From Rhodococcus sp. 14-2483-1-2 (GTDB lineage Bacteria > Actinomycetota > Actinomycetes > Mycobacteriales > Mycobacteriaceae), in assembly GCF_002259405.1 (NCBI RefSeq), contig NZ_NPFW01000007.1, positions 1 to 64,000 on the forward strand: DNA of 64,000 bases, read 5' to 3'. This document shows, piece after piece, positions 62,370-64,000 of the stretch. The position numbers and the translations under genes were made by a program. Each line of letters opens with the position of its first letter. Within the stretch, counting starts at the first letter, position 1. Below the pieces are notes generated by a model. The model saw only the letters and a list, made by a program, of their open reading frames with translations. It did no database searches and was not told the DNA's origin.

Positions 62370-63121
62370 ATCAATCGACCTCCGCCGACCTCGAGGACGC
62401 CGCCGGTCATGTAGCTCGACAACTCACTGGCGAGGAAGAGCACTGCATTGGCCACTTCCCGAGGCTCTCCCGCGCGCTTCATCGGGATCGCGGCCTCGCG
62501 CTCGGCGAACACCTCGGGCGGCATCGCCTCGGTCATCGCCGTTCGGATCAGCCCGGGCTGTACCGAATTCACCCGCACGTTGTGGTGTGCCAACTCCTTG
62601 GCCGCTGCCTTCGTCAGGCCGACGATGCCGGCCTTGGCGGCGCTGTAGTTCGTCTGGCCGGGATTGCCCGACTTCCCGGACAGGGACGAGATGTTGATGA
62701 TCGACCCGGACTTCTGCTCGCGCATCACGGCCGACGCTGCCCGAACACCGAGCCAGGTACCACGCAGATGCACGGTGATCACAGCATCGAAATTGTCGAC
62801 CGTCATCTTCTTCAGGGACGCGTCCCGCGTGATTCCTGCGTTGTTGACCATGATGTCGAGGCTGCCGAAATGCTCGACGGCCCTCGCCACCAGGGAGTCG
62901 ACCGCGGCCTCGTCCGTGACGTCCGCACCGACTCCGATTGCACGGTCACCGAGGGCCACTGCAGCTGCAGTGGCCGCTGCGGCGTCGAGATCCGCCAGGA
63001 CGACCGACGCACCACCTGCGTGCAGCACCCGAGCGATCTCGAGGCCTATCCCCTGGGCTGCACCGGTGACGATCGCCGTCCTACCCTGCACCAGGGCCAC
63101 GTCCACTACGTGCCCGCTCAT
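62366..63121 (-). CDS. FabG-like short-chain dehydrogenase
   Basis: A 251-residue classical SDR: NAD motif [16 protein letters not shown] (about 18-33), [25 protein letters not shown], catalytic Ser in [17 protein letters not shown], Tyr/Lys in YSAAKAG, and [10 protein letters not shown]. It matches 3-oxoacyl-ACP reductase/3-hydroxyacyl-CoA dehydrogenase proteins. The MaoC hydratase gene precedes it (ATGA overlap), so the two probably act in sequence: hydration to a (3R)-hydroxyacyl-CoA, then oxidation to the ketone. Confidence 0.88.
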   Translation of the reverse strand: MSGHVVDVALVQGRTAIVTGAAQGIGLEIARVLHAGGASVVLADLDAAAATAAAVALGDRAIGVGADVTDEAAVDSLVARAVEHFGSLDIMVNNAGITRDASLKKMTVDNFDAVITVHLRGTWLGVRAASAVMREQKSGSIINISSLSGKSGNPGQTNYSAAKAGIVGLTKAAAKELAHHNVRVNSVQPGLIRTAMTEAMPPEVFAEREAAIPMKRAGEPREVANAVLFLASELSSYMTGGVLEVGGGRLM

Positions 63122-63570
63122 CCGATGTACCGCACGACGGACTCGATGACGCTCGCCGGCTTGGTGGCACCCTCGACGTTCATCGTCGTCACGAACACCG
63201 CCTGCACCGCACCCTCCAGGCTCTGCACACTGTCGATCCGGGCGGAGGCCGAGAGCCGGGCACCGACACGAACCGGGCTGGGAAAACGCACCTTGTTCAT
63301 TCCGTAGTTCACAGCCATCGAAATGTTGTCGACCCGGTAGAGCTGGTTCAGGAACAGCGGCAGCAGCGACAGCGTGAGCAGGCCGTGGGCGATGGTGCCT
63401 CCGAACGGCCCGGACGCAGCTCGCTCGGGATCGACATGGATCCACTGGTGATCGCCGGTTGCATCGGCAAACAGATCGACCCGCTCCTGGTCGACGACCA
63501 GCCAGTCGGTGGTTCCGAGATCGCATCCGGCTGCGTCCTTCAGCTCGTGCAACCCCTCGAAGATCTTCAT
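63118..63570 (-). CDS. MaoC-like (R)-specific enoyl-CoA hydratase
   Basis: A 150-residue single hot-dog hydratase. The hydratase-2 motif is intact: [18 protein letters not shown] with catalytic Asp and His, followed by [17 protein letters not shown]. It starts [15 protein letters not shown], the usual opening of this family; an upstream ATG at 63582 would add four residues. First gene of a five-gene operon leading to the three crotonases. Hydration of 2-enoyl-CoA to (3R)-hydroxyacyl-CoA is expected. Confidence 0.88.
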   Translation of the reverse strand: MKIFEGLHELKDAAGCDLGTTDWLVVDQERVDLFADATGDHQWIHVDPERAASGPFGGTIAHGLLTLSLLPLFLNQLYRVDNISMAVNYGMNKVRFPSPVRVGARLSASARIDSVQSLEGAVQAVFVTTMNVEGATKPASVIESVVRYIG

Positions 63571-63600
63571 ACAGCGCCCCATCTCGTAGGTATAGTATTT

Positions 63601-63621
63601 GAATTGAATCTAAATTAAAGT
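63601..63621. promoter_or_regulatory. AT-rich candidate operator of the MaoC/SDR divergent pair
   Basis: Read on the minus strand, it begins ACTTTAATTTAGATTC and continues AATTC, sharing ACTTTA and TTAGATT with the sites at 46108 and 59918. It lies between the divergent MaoC and SDR genes, 31 bp upstream of the MaoC ATG. Confidence 0.5.
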
Positions 63622-63662
63622 AAGCGTCCAGTCAATCGTCGGACGGCAGCGAAGGGGCAAGA

Positions 63663-64000
63663 ATGGATCTCGGATTGGTCGGCGCGCGGGTGCTGGTGAC
63701 CGGAGGCGCGTCCAACATCGGACGGGGCATCGTCCACGCCTTTGCGGAGGAAGGCTGCCGGATCGTCATCAGCGACATCGACGGCGAGCAGGCGGACAAG
63801 GTTGCCGCAGAAGCCCTCGCCCTGGGTGCGGAGTCCGCGCTGGTCTGCGCGGGCGACCTGACCGACCCGGACGCCGCCGACGCAGCCGTCGATACGGTCA
63901 CGAGCAACTGGGGCGGCATCGACGTCCTGGTCAACAACGCGGGGTGGAGCGTGCCGGGGTTCCTGAGCGAGGATACCGATCGCGCACGCTGGCAACGGAC
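63663..64000 (+). CDS. Short-chain dehydrogenase, truncated by the window edge
   Basis: The first 112 residues of an SDR: NAD motif VTGGASNIGRGIVHAF (about 13-28), ISDIDGEQADKVA, GDLTDPDAADAA and NNAGWSVPGF. The remaining part, including the Ser-Tyr-Lys triad, lies beyond position 64000. The ATG follows GAAGGGGC. It is divergent from the MaoC operon and shares the AT-rich operator region, so it probably belongs to the same regulon and opens a rightward operon. Confidence 0.85.
   Translation, partial: MDLGLVGARVLVTGGASNIGRGIVHAFAEEGCRIVISDIDGEQADKVAAEALALGAESALVCAGDLTDPDAADAAVDTVTSNWGGIDVLVNNAGWSVPGFLSEDTDRARWQR

Noticed and set aside
23184-64000. KstR operators of the cholesterol regulon
   Set aside because: Scanning promoters by eye for the paired AAC/GTT pattern gave no convincing site; a matrix search would be needed to exclude weak ones.

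Overview
The window is GC-rich, densely packed actinobacterial DNA. It carries a complete Mce operon (two YrbE permeases, MceA-F, two Mce-associated proteins) with an MceG ATPase, an F420-type nitroreductase homologue, a PhnF-type phosphonate locus, a Nei2 glycosylase, and many ATGA/GTGA-coupled genes. Together these point to a Rhodococcus-like member of the Mycobacteriales. No rRNA, tRNA, CRISPR array, insertion sequence or phage gene was seen, and no gap between genes exceeds 300 bases.

Left part (1-23180), mixed functions. YihY/BrkB membrane protein, a CsbD-like stress protein with a strong terminator, a GAF-ANTAR antiterminator and Nei2. A phosphonate island follows (3349-10469): a leftward operon of phosphonatase-like hydrolase, phnD, phnC, a double-length phnE and an alcohol dehydrogenase, with divergent phnF and an amino-phosphonate oxidase-like flavoprotein. 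Two PhnF-type operators lie in the divergent promoter region. There is no C-P lyase and no PhnW transaminase. Next come a TetR regulator; a secreted copper/heme group (PepSY membrane protein, PCu(A)C chaperone, Tat-exported DyP peroxidase); a TetR/flavodoxin-fold oxidoreductase pair; an F420-type nitroreductase homologue divergent from a type II ABC importer that resembles the family proposed to carry F420-0; SelO; and a WYL regulator with a VOC protein.

Right part (23184 to the end), one large transport-and-catabolism island. (a) An eight-gene leftward operon (32255-23184): SCP2 protein, acyl-CoA ligase, cytochrome P450, SDR, aldehyde dehydrogenase, MceG ATPase, flavin oxidase, acyl-CoA dehydrogenase. 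(b) A TetR regulator, an alpha-methylacyl-CoA racemase, an MFE-2-type hydroxyacyl-CoA dehydrogenase and a divergent metallo-beta-lactamase-fold hydrolase. (c) The Mce operon (45931-36272), preceded on the same strand by a tandem TetR protein with Mce3R architecture. (d) Oxygenase and CoA-pathway genes (50936-48205 and 63570-51008): SnoaL-crotonase fusion, small [3Fe-4S]-type ferredoxin, ferredoxin reductase, thiolase-like/HMG-CoA-synthase-DUF35 pair, thiolase, CoA-transferase, a small unknown protein, Rieske dioxygenase beta and alpha, a second CoA ligase, three crotonases, FabG-like SDR and MaoC hydratase. A further SDR runs off the right edge.

The simplest reading of the island is uptake of a hydrophobic, probably isoprenoid or polycyclic molecule by the Mce transporter. 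Terminal methyl oxidation by P450/SDR/ALDH, CoA activation, racemisation and beta-oxidation would follow, with ring dihydroxylation by the two-subunit Rieske oxygenase. The substrate is not determined by the sequence. No ring-cleavage dioxygenase lies in the window, so the pathway is probably completed elsewhere.
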